Part shown: in pieces, positions 1 to 8,466 of the stretch
How the letters are laid out: each line of letters begins with the position of its first letter
Numbering within the stretch: the stretch's first letter is position 1
From: Flammeovirga yaeyamensis
GTDB lineage: Bacteria > Bacteroidota > Bacteroidia > Cytophagales > Flammeovirgaceae
Assembly: GCF_018736045.1 (NCBI RefSeq)
Contig: NZ_CP076132.1
Coordinates: forward strand, 1,101,501 to 1,165,500
Direction of reading: 5' to 3'
DNA length: 64,000 nucleotides
Program-made: the position numbers and the translations under genes
Notes under the pieces: generated by a model
Databases searched by the model: none
What the model was told of the DNA's origin: nothing
The model's input: only the letters and a program-made list of their open reading frames with translations

Positions 1-1326
1 ATGGGGTTTGAACCTCAGACAGTGTCCAATTGGTTAAATGCCGCTACCATCGAATTATCTGATAAAAGAGATAGAGAATTACTCGAAAACTCATCATTTA
101 TTCAAGATATCAAAACAGTAAGGACAGACTGGGAACTAGGTACCTGTCAATGGCTTGCTGATGAAAATGATAAACAGCAATCTGCTTATGTGATTCATCA
201 ATTAAATACCAGGGAATTGGTAGATAATGGGGTACATGGGCATAATATACGAATTGGAGTAATTGATGCCGGATTTTGGAATGCACAAAAGAACGATTAT
301 CTCAAAGGGTTGTTTCAAAACAATCAGATCAAAGGGTATAAAGATTTTTTTATTGATGATAGATCCGAAACTTCATTTTTTAATGAGAAGCTAACAGGAA
401 GTGATTCCCATGGTACTACCGTGTTAAGAATGATAGCTGGTAATCATGAAAATATGCGTTATGGTTTAGCTCATAAAAGTGAATTTTATCTAGCGAGGTC
501 CGATCATGGCGATAAGGAAAATAAAACTGATGAGGAAAATTGGATTGCTGCCTTAGAGTGGATGGTGGATTCTTTAGATATAAAATTAATTAATAGTTCC
601 CTGGGGTATTCTATTGGCTTTGATTCATCAAAAGATAATTACAAAAAAGATGAAATGGATGGGAAGACCAGTATGGTCACCTTGGCCGCTGAAGTAGCTT
701 CACAAAAAGGAGCATTAATAATTGTATCAGCAGGAAATGAAGGCGATAATGAGCGATGGAGGATAGTAAGTGCACCTGCAGATGCGAAAAGTGTTCTAAG
801 TGTTGGTGCAAATACAAAAAGTGGAAAGAAAGCAGGGTATAGCAGTATTGGACCAACCTACATTAATTATGTAAAACCAGAAGTAACGTGTTATTCTCTT
901 TTTGGTACTTCTTTCTCCGCTCCGGTAATTACTGGTTTAGCCGCTTGTTTATGGGAGATGGATCCCTCTTTAACCGGTCAGGAATTAAAGGACATTATCA
1001 TAAAGTCTTCTACTTTTTATCCTTATGGAAATAATTATACAGGTTATGGAGTGCCTGATGCTCAAAAAGCCATGAGTATATTAAAAGGAGGAGAAGTAAA
1101 GTCTTCGTCTATAATAATTGATGCTAAAGGGGAAAAGCGATTAAAAATTGATGCCCAAGATGGAGAACATAGTATGTCTGTCGCTTTTCATAAAAAAAAT
1201 GATTTTGTCGTGATAAAACAGGAAGTTGTATATTTGGAAAAAGAAAAATTCAAGATAAAACGATTGAATAATGAAAGTTCAACAACCGTTTGGACTGGAA
1301 AACGTCATATCGAAATCATTTGGTAG
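1..1326 (+). CDS. S8 family (subtilisin-like) serine peptidase, probably 5'-truncated by the window edge
   Basis: This is a subtilisin-fold endopeptidase. The catalytic triad is readable: Asp89 in GVIDAG, His137 in DSHGT and Ser304 in GTSFSAP, with oxyanion-hole Asn246 in SAGNEG. About 75 residues precede the catalytic domain and about 85 follow it; the tail resembles a C-terminal extension such as a sorting or processing domain but has no motif I recognise. No signal peptide is visible and the first base of the window is the A of an in-frame ATG, so the real start probably lies upstream. The lipoprotein gene at 1344 follows after 17 bases, suggesting co-transcription. The target is unknown; secreted proteolysis is the usual role of the family. 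Confidence 0.9.
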   Translation: MGFEPQTVSNWLNAATIELSDKRDRELLENSSFIQDIKTVRTDWELGTCQWLADENDKQQSAYVIHQLNTRELVDNGVHGHNIRIGVIDAGFWNAQKNDYLKGLFQNNQIKGYKDFFIDDRSETSFFNEKLTGSDSHGTTVLRMIAGNHENMRYGLAHKSEFYLARSDHGDKENKTDEENWIAALEWMVDSLDIKLINSSLGYSIGFDSSKDNYKKDEMDGKTSMVTLAAEVASQKGALIIVSAGNEGDNERWRIVSAPADAKSVLSVGANTKSGKKAGYSSIGPTYINYVKPEVTCYSLFGTSFSAPVITGLAACLWEMDPSLTGQELKDIIIKSSTFYPYGNNYTGYGVPDAQKAMSILKGGEVKSSSIIIDAKGEKRLKIDAQDGEHSMSVAFHKKNDFVVIKQEVVYLEKEKFKIKRLNNESSTTVWTGKRHIEIIW

Positions 1327-1343
1327 TTCTATATTATTAATTC

Positions 1344-1916
1344 ATGAAATCATTAAAATACATCACCTTTTATTTTCTAGCCTCAATCATTTTTTCATGT
1401 GATGTGATAACTTCAGAGGAAGAAAATCATCAATTATACAATTACGATATCAATGCTTTGATTCAGAAAACAGTGAAGGATATGGATCAAACAGAAGTTA
1501 TTGTCAAGAAGAAAGTGAATTATGATGGAAAGACTTCTGAAATTTCTGTTAGTGATATTAATTGGGATTCAGAATTAGAAGTTTTCAATGATGCAGATAT
1601 TAATCGCCCGATTTTTAAGGATAGTTATAAAAAAGTAGAGACAAAAGAAGGACAGGATATCAAAATAAAATATACCTCTCAATCTGATAAAAATGAGGTA
1701 AAGTGGCTAGAAATTACTCAAAACGATCAAGGGATAACAACGTCTATACAGTTTTTGATTAAGAGTAAAAATGCACTTTTTCAGAAAGAGAAAGTAGGTA
1801 AACTGACTTACAGTAACGATGGATTTTTAAATCAATATTCTATACAAGGTAATCAAGATGTGGTTATTTTGGGACAAAAAAATTATAATATAGAAGCATT
1901 CGTTTCTAGAAATTAA
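1344..1916 (+). CDS. hypothetical lipoprotein
   Basis: I do not recognise this 190-residue protein. It starts with a basic, hydrophobic signal sequence ending in a lipobox (IIFSC, Cys19), so it should be lipidated and exported. The remainder is hydrophilic, rich in Lys, Asp and Asn, with alternating polar and hydrophobic residues that suggest beta structure; there are no other cysteines. It lies 17 bases downstream of the S8 protease gene in the same direction, so a joint role such as substrate, partner or inhibitor is possible but not shown by the sequence. Confidence 0.75.
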   Translation: MKSLKYITFYFLASIIFSCDVITSEEENHQLYNYDINALIQKTVKDMDQTEVIVKKKVNYDGKTSEISVSDINWDSELEVFNDADINRPIFKDSYKKVETKEGQDIKIKYTSQSDKNEVKWLEITQNDQGITTSIQFLIKSKNALFQKEKVGKLTYSNDGFLNQYSIQGNQDVVILGQKNYNIEAFVSRN

Positions 1917-2098
1917 TGCTTAACTTAATGACATTGATGCTGAGAATCAAAAAACTAATGTAGATATATGTAATGTATGTCTAAGATTAAAACTTACTCT
2001 AAAGAACATTCTTTGTGACTTAGTTAGGTGAACGGACAGACAATATTTTTTATATATATGATCAAGCTGGTCATTGTATTTTTAACTATTTTTTTATT

Positions 2099-2425
2099 AT
2101 GCAAAACATATTAAAGTTCTCCCTTTTTTTACTATTACCATTATTAATGACGGGATGTCTTGATCTTGAAGATGAATCCCTTAACCCTGAGTATAAGTTG
2201 ACTCTTGAAACTTGCTGGGACGATGGTACTACAATTTACTTCTACCTTGACGGGGAAGAGGTTGCAACAATGGGTTCTTACTCTATAACAACTATTAGAG
2301 TAGAAGAAGGAACCTACAAATACTACTGGAAAGATTCTTACGATACACGTTCTCCTTCAGAAACTATTACTATAGACTCCGATACTGAATTATCATGGGG
2401 TTGTGATAGTAACGCTAGGAAATAA
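2099..2425 (+). CDS. small hypothetical lipoprotein
   Basis: A 108-residue protein with a signal peptide and lipobox (LMTGC, Cys20). The mature part is about 88 residues, acidic and rich in aromatic residues, with two later cysteines (in LETCWD and in WGCDS) that could form a disulfide. The pattern of short beta strands (TIYFYLDGEEV, GTYKYYW) suggests a small beta-sandwich. A clear hairpin terminator follows at 2446. I cannot assign a function. The gap of 182 bases to the preceding gene makes independent transcription plausible. Confidence 0.7.
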   Translation: MQNILKFSLFLLLPLLMTGCLDLEDESLNPEYKLTLETCWDDGTTIYFYLDGEEVATMGSYSITTIRVEEGTYKYYWKDSYDTRSPSETITIDSDTELSWGCDSNARK

Positions 2426-2445
2426 TAATATTAAGATTTAAAAGG

Positions 2446-2480
2446 ATGCAGTTCAAAAATTATTGAGCTGCATTTTTATT
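2446..2480 (+). terminator. intrinsic terminator after the small lipoprotein
   Basis: Bases 2446-2455 (ATGCAGTTCA) pair with 2464-2473 (TGAGCTGCAT) through one G-T wobble, and a T-rich tail follows. It sits 20 bases after the stop codon. Confidence 0.7.
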
Positions 2481-2726
2481 TAAAATACGCTTATAAGTTG
2501 TATGACTATTTTATTCGTAATTTCTTTAACAACTTTAAAAACTGGTAATCAATTCTATAATACGTATAAATAACACTTTACAATTTTATTAAATAAATGT
2601 CTGTCTGATTAAAAAAGAACCATAGAAAAGCGTACTTTTTTTGTTAATAATCAGAAATTTAGCCAATAATTTCGCTGAATAACAAATGATTGTGAAGTAA
2701 TGAGGTAAAACAAATAATAAAAGAGT

Positions 2727-2734
2727 TACCTTTG
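2727..2734 (+). promoter_or_regulatory. putative -7 element for the DEAD-box helicase gene
   Basis: TACCTTTG matches the Bacteroidota -7 consensus TAnnTTTG exactly. No TTG is found at the usual distance for a -33 element. Transcription from here would give a leader of about 105 bases before the ATG at 2846. Confidence 0.5.
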
Positions 2735-2758
2735 CATTTCCGTAAAAAAAGTAAGTTG

Positions 2759-2830
2759 GCGCTTTTATCCTCATCTCATTATAAAGAGCAGCTGTCCGCT
2801 GTTCTATCACTTTGTAAGAGGGGTAAGCGC
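2759..2830 (+). promoter_or_regulatory. structured 5' leader of the DEAD-box helicase mRNA
   Basis: Two nested pairings are visible. The inner hairpin joins 2785-2792 (AGAGCAGC) with 2798-2805 (GCTGTTCT) over a five-base loop, with one wobble. The outer helix joins GCGCTT at 2759-2764 with AAGCGC at 2825-2830, and partial pairing continues inward between ATCC and GGGGT. The helix closes 15 bases before the start codon and could affect initiation. Whether it acts as an RNA thermometer, an autoregulatory site for the helicase or simply a stable leader is unknown. Confidence 0.45.
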
Positions 2831-2845
2831 TCTAAAAAACAAAAC

Positions 2846-4660
2846 ATGGCAAAATTTAGCGAATTAGGGCTTAAGCAAGAGCTGTTAGATGCAGTTTCTG
2901 AACTTGGTTTCGAAGAACCAACACCAATCCAAGGAGAAGTTATTCCAACTCTATTAACAGAAGACACTGATTTAGTGGGATTGGCACAAACAGGAACAGG
3001 TAAAACAGCAGCTTTCGGTTTACCACTTTTACATCGAGTAGATGTTTCAGATAAAAGAACTCAAGCACTTGTATTGTGTCCTGTAAGAGAGCTAGGATTA
3101 CAAATTGCAAGAGACTTAGAAAACTTTTCCAAAAAAATCCCAGGTCTTAAAGTAGTAGCAGTATATGGTGGTGCTCCTATCGACCAACAAATCCGTCAAA
3201 TCAAAAGAGGTGCTCACGTAATTGTAGCCACTCCAGGTAGAATGGACGACGTCTTAAAAAGAGGTAAAGCAGATATCACGCAAGTGGAAACTGTTGTTCT
3301 TGATGAGGCAGATGAAATGTTGAAAATGGGATTCAAAGATGAATTGGATTCAATTTTGGAAAATACACCAGAAGAGAAAAACGTTTGGTTATTCTCAGCA
3401 ACAATGCCAAGAGAAGTGGCAAGAATTGCTTCTAACTACATGACAGAACCTTTAGAGGTGACTGTAGGTACTAAGAACACTGGTAACAAAAATGTAAAGC
3501 ATTACTGCTACATGGTTCGTGCAAACGATAGATACGAAGCATTAAAACGTGTAGTAGATTACAATCCTAATATTTATGGTATCGTTTTCTGTAGAACAAG
3601 ACAGGAAACTAAAGATGTAGCCGAGAAATTGATGATCGACGGTTACAACGCAGATGCCTTACATGGTGACTTATCTCAAGCTCAGCGTGATTACGTGATG
3701 GGTAAATTCCGTCAACGTTCACTTCAAATTCTAGTAGCGACAGACGTTGCCGCTCGTGGTTTGGACGTAAACGATTTATCTCACGTAATTAACTACAATC
3801 TTCCAGACGATATCGAAACATACAATCACCGTTCAGGCCGTACAGGTAGAGCAGGTAAAGAAGGTGTTTCTATTGCTATCATCCACATGAGAGAAAAGCA
3901 TAGACTTAGAGCCATCGAAAGAGTGCTTAAGCAAAGCTTTATCATGGATCCAGTGCCAACAGGCCCTCAAATTTGTGAGCGTCAGTTGTTCCACTTGGTA
4001 GATAGAATCCACGATGTGGAGATGGAAGAGGATGAAATCGAACAATACCTTCCTAAAGTTTACGAGAAATTAGAAGACTTAAGCAGAGAAGAAATCATCA
4101 ATAGATTTGTTGCTCTTGAGTTTAACCGTTTCTTAGATTATTACAGAGGTGCAAGAGATCTTAATGTACCAGATCGTAGAGATAACAGTAATAAGAGAGA
4201 AAGAGGAGAGAACAATAATAGAAGAAATGCTGAAAATGGTTTCACTCGTTTCTTCATTAACCTTGGTAAGCGTGATGAGGTAAGACCAAAAGATTTGATC
4301 GACCTAATCAACAAAGGTGTTAGAGGCGAACGTATCGAAATTGGACGTATTGACTTGAAACAAAACTTCTCATTCTTCGAATTAAAAGAAGGACGTGAGG
4401 ATGAAGTAACTAAAGGAATGGGTAAATTAGATTTCAACGGAAGAAAAATTGATGTTGAAGTATCTAATGCTCCTGACCGTGGTGGCCGCAGAGGCGGTGG
4501 CGGAGGAGACCGTCGTCGTAGACCTTTTGGTGGCGGAGGAGACCGTGGTGGTGACCGTAGAGGCGGTGGCTACAGAGGCGGTGGAAACCGTGGTGGTGGA
4601 GATCGCGATCGTCGTAGTGGCGGTGGTGGTGACCGTAGAAGAAGAAGACCAAGCAACTAA
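2846..4660 (+). CDS. DEAD-box ATP-dependent RNA helicase with DbpA-like RNA-binding domain and RGG tail
   Basis: ATP-dependent RNA unwinding enzyme, probably acting in ribosome assembly or RNA turnover. From the ATG at 2846 it has 604 residues. Visible in order: Q motif around residues 22-29, Walker A AQTGTGKT 47-54, motif Ia PVRELGLQ 79-86, TPGR 129-132, DEAD 153-156 and SAT 184-186; the second RecA lobe carries the ARGLD and HRSGRTGR motifs. A DbpA-type RNA-binding domain follows (near ENGFTRFFINLG), then about 60 residues of Gly/Arg/Asp repeats that resemble an RGG box. The reading frame stays open upstream to 2732, but that part is the leader RNA and lacks helicase homology, so the 2846 start is preferred. 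A strong terminator follows. Confidence 0.95.
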   Translation: MAKFSELGLKQELLDAVSELGFEEPTPIQGEVIPTLLTEDTDLVGLAQTGTGKTAAFGLPLLHRVDVSDKRTQALVLCPVRELGLQIARDLENFSKKIPGLKVVAVYGGAPIDQQIRQIKRGAHVIVATPGRMDDVLKRGKADITQVETVVLDEADEMLKMGFKDELDSILENTPEEKNVWLFSATMPREVARIASNYMTEPLEVTVGTKNTGNKNVKHYCYMVRANDRYEALKRVVDYNPNIYGIVFCRTRQETKDVAEKLMIDGYNADALHGDLSQAQRDYVMGKFRQRSLQILVATDVAARGLDVNDLSHVINYNLPDDIETYNHRSGRTGRAGKEGVSIAIIHMREKHRLRAIERVLKQSFIMDPVPTGPQICERQLFHLVDRIHDVEMEEDEIEQYLPKVYEKLEDLSREEIINRFVALEFNRFLDYYRGARDLNVPDRRDNSNKRERGENNNRRNAENGFTRFFINLGKRDEVRPKDLIDLINKGVRGERIEIGRIDLKQNFSFFELKEGREDEVTKGMGKLDFNGRKIDVEVSNAPDRGGRRGGGGGDRRRRPFGGGGDRGGDRRGGGYRGGGNRGGGDRDRRSGGGGDRRRRRPSN

Positions 4661-4678
4661 GCTTGATACAAAATATAG

Positions 4679-4712
4679 AAACGCTCTTTCGAAAGGAAGA
4701 GCGTTTTTGTTT
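4679..4712 (+). terminator. intrinsic terminator after the helicase gene
   Basis: AAACGCTCTTTC at 4679-4690 pairs with GGAAGAGCGTTT at 4695-4706 around a GAAA tetraloop and runs into a T-rich tract. Confidence 0.85.
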
Positions 4713-4792
4713 TTATATAGATTTCGTAAATGTAACTGATGCATTAAAAAATCATCAATTAGGGGCTATAGCACACAATCTTTCTCTATATT

Positions 4793-4800
4793 TACATTTG
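4793..4800 (+). promoter_or_regulatory. putative -7 element for the gtrA-family gene
   Basis: TACATTTG matches TAnnTTTG exactly and lies 35 bases before the ATG at 4836. No -33 TTG was found at the usual spacing. Confidence 0.4.
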
Positions 4801-4835
4801 CGTAGAAATTGAAGTTGACTGATTAAAGAGGATAG

Positions 4836-5222
4836 ATGAACTGGGAAGTTTTATTTTGGAAATTTTTAAAGTTTGGAGTAGTAGGTTTTTCCGGCTTGTT
4901 TGTAGATTTTGGTGTGACCTATCTCGTCAAAGAGATCATGAAAGGCCACAAGTATCTGGCCAACAGTTTAGGATTTATCTGTGCAGCTACCTCAAATTAT
5001 ATTCTAAATAGAATCTGGACTTTCGAAAGTCATACGGACCAAATAGGAGTCGAATATCTAAAATTTTTCGGTGTATCTGTAGTCGGTTTACTGTTCTCCA
5101 ATGCTATTATCTGGGTACTTCATGAAAAAGTAAAAATGAATTTCTATGTAGCAAAAGTGATTTCTATTGGAGTTGTGGTTGTATGGAATTTCTTTGCTAA
5201 CTTAATATTTACCTTCAACTAA
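4836..5222 (+). CDS. GtrA family membrane protein
   Basis: A 128-residue integral membrane protein with four predicted transmembrane helices (about residues 10-32, 38-58, 74-94 and 101-124). The layout and the motif around LGFICAATSNYILNRIWTF match the GtrA family, thought to move lipid-linked sugars across the inner membrane or to support cell-surface polysaccharide synthesis. No glycosyltransferase partner lies beside it here, so the substrate cannot be inferred. It appears to be a single-gene unit between a terminator and a repeat-rich intergenic region. Confidence 0.85.
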   Translation: MNWEVLFWKFLKFGVVGFSGLFVDFGVTYLVKEIMKGHKYLANSLGFICAATSNYILNRIWTFESHTDQIGVEYLKFFGVSVVGLLFSNAIIWVLHEKVKMNFYVAKVISIGVVVVWNFFANLIFTFN

Positions 5223-5230
5223 ACTAGTTT

Positions 5231-5549
5231 GAAATGAAAAATGAAGAATTAAAAATGAAAAACGTGAAATGTTAGGTGGTACGCAGGAGTTTAAATTCTG
5301 CACAAAGTGATAAAAAAATGAAAGATCTTTTAGATTAGTACTAGTTTCCTGACTCGCACTCACGTTATGAGAAGCGTAAATTCAGGACTTGTTAACTACT
5401 GTACAACTTAAAACGAGGTCGGGAGAACTCTAACGTTTATAGGCACAAATGTCGCTGCGCTTAACATTTGCACCAGTGTCCCCCAGATATAAAACGAGCG
5501 TTAGAATAACATTTCACGTTTTTCACTTTTCATTTTTAACTTTTAACTT
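5231..5549. repeat. MITE-like noncoding element with inverted ends
   Basis: The 400-base gap 5223-5623 has no convincing gene. TGAAAAACGTGAAATGTTA at 5256-5274 is repeated as its exact reverse complement at 5507-5525 (19 of 19), and both ends extend into similar ATGAAAAATG-type low-complexity sequence. The interior has further imperfect palindromy (for example ACAAATGT near 5443 against ACATTTG near 5464) and the core AAAACGAGCGTTA at 5491-5503, which recurs elsewhere in the window. A related copy lies at 39405-39570. Nothing transposase-like is encoded, so a non-autonomous element is the best reading. Confidence 0.6.
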
Positions 5550-5623
5550 ACCCATCTCTCACTTACAATATAAATAAACCGTTCTCCACAATAATTATTC
5601 ACATCAAAATCCCCCATAGATCC

Positions 5624-6013
5624 ATGTTGCAAGATAAAAGAGATTATATCAAAAGGTTGATCAAAGATTTAGAGAAAATGATGCTTCGATTTACAGGAAT
5701 GGACTGGGTGAAGTACAGAGAAGATATCTTAGAGTCTTTAGAGAAATATTTGACTGAAATAGTGAAGATTGATCCAGAAGATGATGCAAAAGAAATTGAG
5801 TTGAAAGTATTAGATTTATCCACCAAATTAAGATATAACGAGATAGAATTATTAGCAGATACTTTGATGATGAAGGGGAAAATCGAATCCGACCAAAAGT
5901 TTTTGATAGCGTCATTAGAAATTTTGAAGAAATTGGAAAAAGTAGATATAATGACTTTTTCTATGGCAAGACAACAAAAAATTGAGGAATTAGAGATTTT
6001 ACTGTCCGAATAA
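5624..6013 (+). CDS. hypothetical helical protein
   Basis: A 129-residue soluble protein that I do not recognise. It is rich in Lys, Glu and Leu with heptad-like spacing, and the sequence suggests several amphipathic helices in a tetratricopeptide-like or helical-bundle arrangement. It has no cysteines, signal peptide or membrane segment. The ATG at 5624 is the first in frame. It stands alone between the repeat element and the M1 peptidase gene (141 bases to that gene's start). Confidence 0.65.
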   Translation: MLQDKRDYIKRLIKDLEKMMLRFTGMDWVKYREDILESLEKYLTEIVKIDPEDDAKEIELKVLDLSTKLRYNEIELLADTLMMKGKIESDQKFLIASLEILKKLEKVDIMTFSMARQQKIEELEILLSE

Positions 6014-6153
6014 GATTGTAAAATTTCTAAATAAACTCTTATTATTCTATCAAATATCCCCCTAAACCCACACCAATTCTCATAATAATTAAATTCTTTC
6101 GTACTTTGCGATTGCAAAATCAGATAAGAAGTATTAAAGAGGAACTTTCTTCC

Positions 6154-7998
6154 ATGAGACAATTTTTTTTAACCGTTATTGGATGCATTTTTAGTTTCGT
6201 TGTTTATGGACAAGCCGATCGTTGGCAGCAACAGGCAAACTACAAAATGAATGTAGATCTTGATGTGGATACACATAAGTATTCGGGTATTCAAGAACTA
6301 GAGTATTTTAATAATTCACCAGATACGCTTACGCATGTATATTATCATTTATACATGAATGCCTTCCAGCCAGGTAGTATGATGGATGTGAGATCGCGTA
6401 CTATCGATGATCCAGATCCAAGGGTAAGAGATCGTATCTCTAAACTAACTCCTGATGAGATCGGTTACCTAAAAGTGAATTCACTAAAACAAAACGGAAA
6501 GCCTCTTAAATATAAAACAGTTGGTACTATACTGGAAGTAGAACTATCAAAGCCAATTTTACCAAAATCTAAGGTGAAATTCAATATGCAGTTTGATGGT
6601 CAGGTACCTATTCAAATTCGTCGTAATGGACGTGATAACAAAGAAGGAGTGGCCTACTCAATGGCACAGTGGTATCCTAAATTAGCAGAATACGATTATG
6701 AAGGATGGCATCCAGATCCATATGTAGGACGTGAATTCTATGGTGTTTGGGGTAATTTTGATGTGAAGTTAACTTTAGATGCTAAATACGTTGTAGCTTC
6801 TACAGGCTATATCCAAAACGCTGAAGAAGTAGGTCATGGATACGGCGGATTCAAAAAAGGAAAACCTAAGAATGGAAAATTGACTTGGCATTTCAAAGCC
6901 CCAAAAGTACACGATTTTACATTCGCAGCAGATCCAGATTACAATCACAAAATTGTTCCTATGGAGAATGGACCTGAGTTACATTTCTTCTGGAAAAAGA
7001 ATCAAGGTATTGATGAGAACTGGGAGAAATTACCAGATTACTTAATTAAAGCCATTGAATATACTAACGAAAGAGTGGGGAAATATCCATACAAAGTTTA
7101 CAATGTAGTCCAAGGTGGCGACGGTGGAATGGAGTATGGAATGCTTACTTTAATCACGGGTAAAAGAAATCTAAATAGCTTAGTGGGTGTAACTATTCAT
7201 GAAATGTTACACAGTTGGTTCCAATTTGTATTAGCATCCAACGAAAGCCTATATGCTTGGATGGATGAAGGTTTTAATAGTTACATCGGTAATGAGATAG
7301 AAAGATATGTGAACGGTAAAGAAAACGCTCACGCTAGCTCTTATAATTCTTATTTCTATGTGGTGAAACGTGGTATCGAAGAGCCTTTGATGACTCATGC
7401 AGATCACTTTGAACTAAACTCGGCTTATTCTATTGCAGCGTATTCTAAAGGTGCCGTGTACTTACATCAGTTAAGTTACATTATGGGACAAAAAACATTT
7501 GATAAGGCATTCAAAAGATATTATGAAGAATGGAAGTTCAAACATCCTAATGTACACGACTTCATTCGAGTAATGGAAAAAGAATCGGGAATGCAACTTC
7601 AGTGGTACAAAGAGTATTTTACTTATACGACCAAAACAATTGATTATGGCGTGAAAAACACTTTCGTTGAAGGAGATACAACTTATGTTACTCTGGAAAG
7701 AATCGGAAAAATGCCAATGCCAATGGAAGTTCAAGTTACTTTTGATAATGGCGATCAGACGACATATTATATGCCGCTTCGTATCATGAGAGGTGCCAAA
7801 GAAAAAGAAATTGAAGGGAATTGGGTACAATTGGAAGATTGGCCTTGGACTCACCCAGTGTATACCATTGCAGTTCCAACAAAAGGTATTAAATTGAAGA
7901 AAGTTGAAATTGATCCTTCAATGAAAGTGGCAGATGTTGATCGAAGTAATAATACTTTCGAGGTCAATTATGTCATAGAAAAAGGAGCAGGTTTATAA
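6154..7998 (+). CDS. M1 family zinc metallopeptidase (aminopeptidase N-like), exported
   Basis: Zinc aminopeptidase of the gluzincin type. From the ATG at 6154 it has 614 residues and begins with a signal peptide (MRQFFLTVIGCIFSFVVYG). The exopeptidase motif GGMEYG is at 324-329 (canonical GxMEN, here Tyr after Glu). The zinc site is HEMLH at 349-353 with the third ligand Glu372, giving the expected HExxH-x18-E spacing. The reading frame is open 16 codons upstream, but starting there would bury the signal peptide, so 6154 is preferred. The ftsB-like gene begins 10 bases after its stop and both end at the terminator at 8389, so the two are probably one operon. Likely located in the periplasm or on the cell surface. 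Confidence 0.92.
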   Translation: MRQFFLTVIGCIFSFVVYGQADRWQQQANYKMNVDLDVDTHKYSGIQELEYFNNSPDTLTHVYYHLYMNAFQPGSMMDVRSRTIDDPDPRVRDRISKLTPDEIGYLKVNSLKQNGKPLKYKTVGTILEVELSKPILPKSKVKFNMQFDGQVPIQIRRNGRDNKEGVAYSMAQWYPKLAEYDYEGWHPDPYVGREFYGVWGNFDVKLTLDAKYVVASTGYIQNAEEVGHGYGGFKKGKPKNGKLTWHFKAPKVHDFTFAADPDYNHKIVPMENGPELHFFWKKNQGIDENWEKLPDYLIKAIEYTNERVGKYPYKVYNVVQGGDGGMEYGMLTLITGKRNLNSLVGVTIHEMLHSWFQFVLASNESLYAWMDEGFNSYIGNEIERYVNGKENAHASSYNSYFYVVKRGIEEPLMTHADHFELNSAYSIAAYSKGAVYLHQLSYIMGQKTFDKAFKRYYEEWKFKHPNVHDFIRVMEKESGMQLQWYKEYFTYTTKTIDYGVKNTFVEGDTTYVTLERIGKMPMPMEVQVTFDNGDQTTYYMPLRIMRGAKEKEIEGNWVQLEDWPWTHPVYTIAVPTKGIKLKKVEIDPSMKVADVDRSNNTFEVNYVIEKGAGL

Positions 7999-8008
7999 TT
8001 TGATAAAA

Positions 8009-8320
8009 ATGGCGATAACATCATCAAATAGTCCTTGGGTAAAGTATTTTAAGAATTTCTACATTCTAACAGGTGTAGTCTTCTTGGTATGGATGATATT
8101 TTTTGATAACGATAATTTCTTCAAACGTCATGCTCAAAAAAATAAAGAGCAAGATTTGAAAAATCAGGAACTCTACTACAAAGATGAAATCGTAGAATTA
8201 GAGTCTAAAATGAGGGAATTGAAATCTAATAATGAAGCATTAGAGAAGTTTGCAAGAGAGAAATATCTATTACACAAAAAAGGTGAAGATGTTTACGTGA
8301 TTAAAGAAACCGAAGATTAA
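8009..8320 (+). CDS. FtsB/DivIC family septum formation initiator
   Basis: A small bitopic division protein of 103 residues. It has a short cytoplasmic N-terminus, one transmembrane helix at about residues 17-34 (YILTGVVFLVWMIFF), then a charged coiled coil (KNKEQDL to SNNEALEKFAREKYLLHKKGE). The ending AREKYLLHKKGEDVYVI closely follows the conserved Arg-Glu-Lys-Tyr/Phe pattern of the family. FtsB/DivIC forms a complex with FtsL and FtsQ/DivIB at the septum. I chose the ATG at 8009 over a TTG three codons upstream. It directly follows the M1 peptidase gene. Confidence 0.88.
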   Translation: MAITSSNSPWVKYFKNFYILTGVVFLVWMIFFDNDNFFKRHAQKNKEQDLKNQELYYKDEIVELESKMRELKSNNEALEKFAREKYLLHKKGEDVYVIKETED

Positions 8321-8388
8321 ACAAACGAAGGAAAAAATTCGTTTAATAATATGTTGGTGGTTCATTCATGACCGCGAATCACCAATTT

Positions 8389-8424
8389 AAGCCAGTATTG
8401 TTTTACAATGCTGGCTTTCTTTTT
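8389..8424 (+). terminator. intrinsic terminator of the M1 peptidase-ftsB unit
   Basis: AAGCCAGTATTG at 8389-8400 pairs with CAATGCTGGCTT at 8406-8417 over a TTTTA loop, followed by a T-run. Its position decides the start of the next gene, because an upstream ATG at 8368 would place this hairpin inside the coding region. Confidence 0.85.
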
Positions 8425-8466
8425 AAATTAAGAGATCTAAAGCACTTCAAACGGTATACATCTAAA

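Noticed and set aside
4427-4744. Open frames on both strands within the 3' end of the helicase gene
   Set aside because: They are by-products of the repetitive Gly/Arg codons of the RGG tail; the encoded low-complexity Thr/Ser/Val or His-rich proteins look artificial.
8368-8466. Upstream ATG extending the membrane-protein gene to 313 residues
   Set aside because: The extension contains the strong terminator hairpin 8389-8417 and lacks features in common with the rest of the protein.
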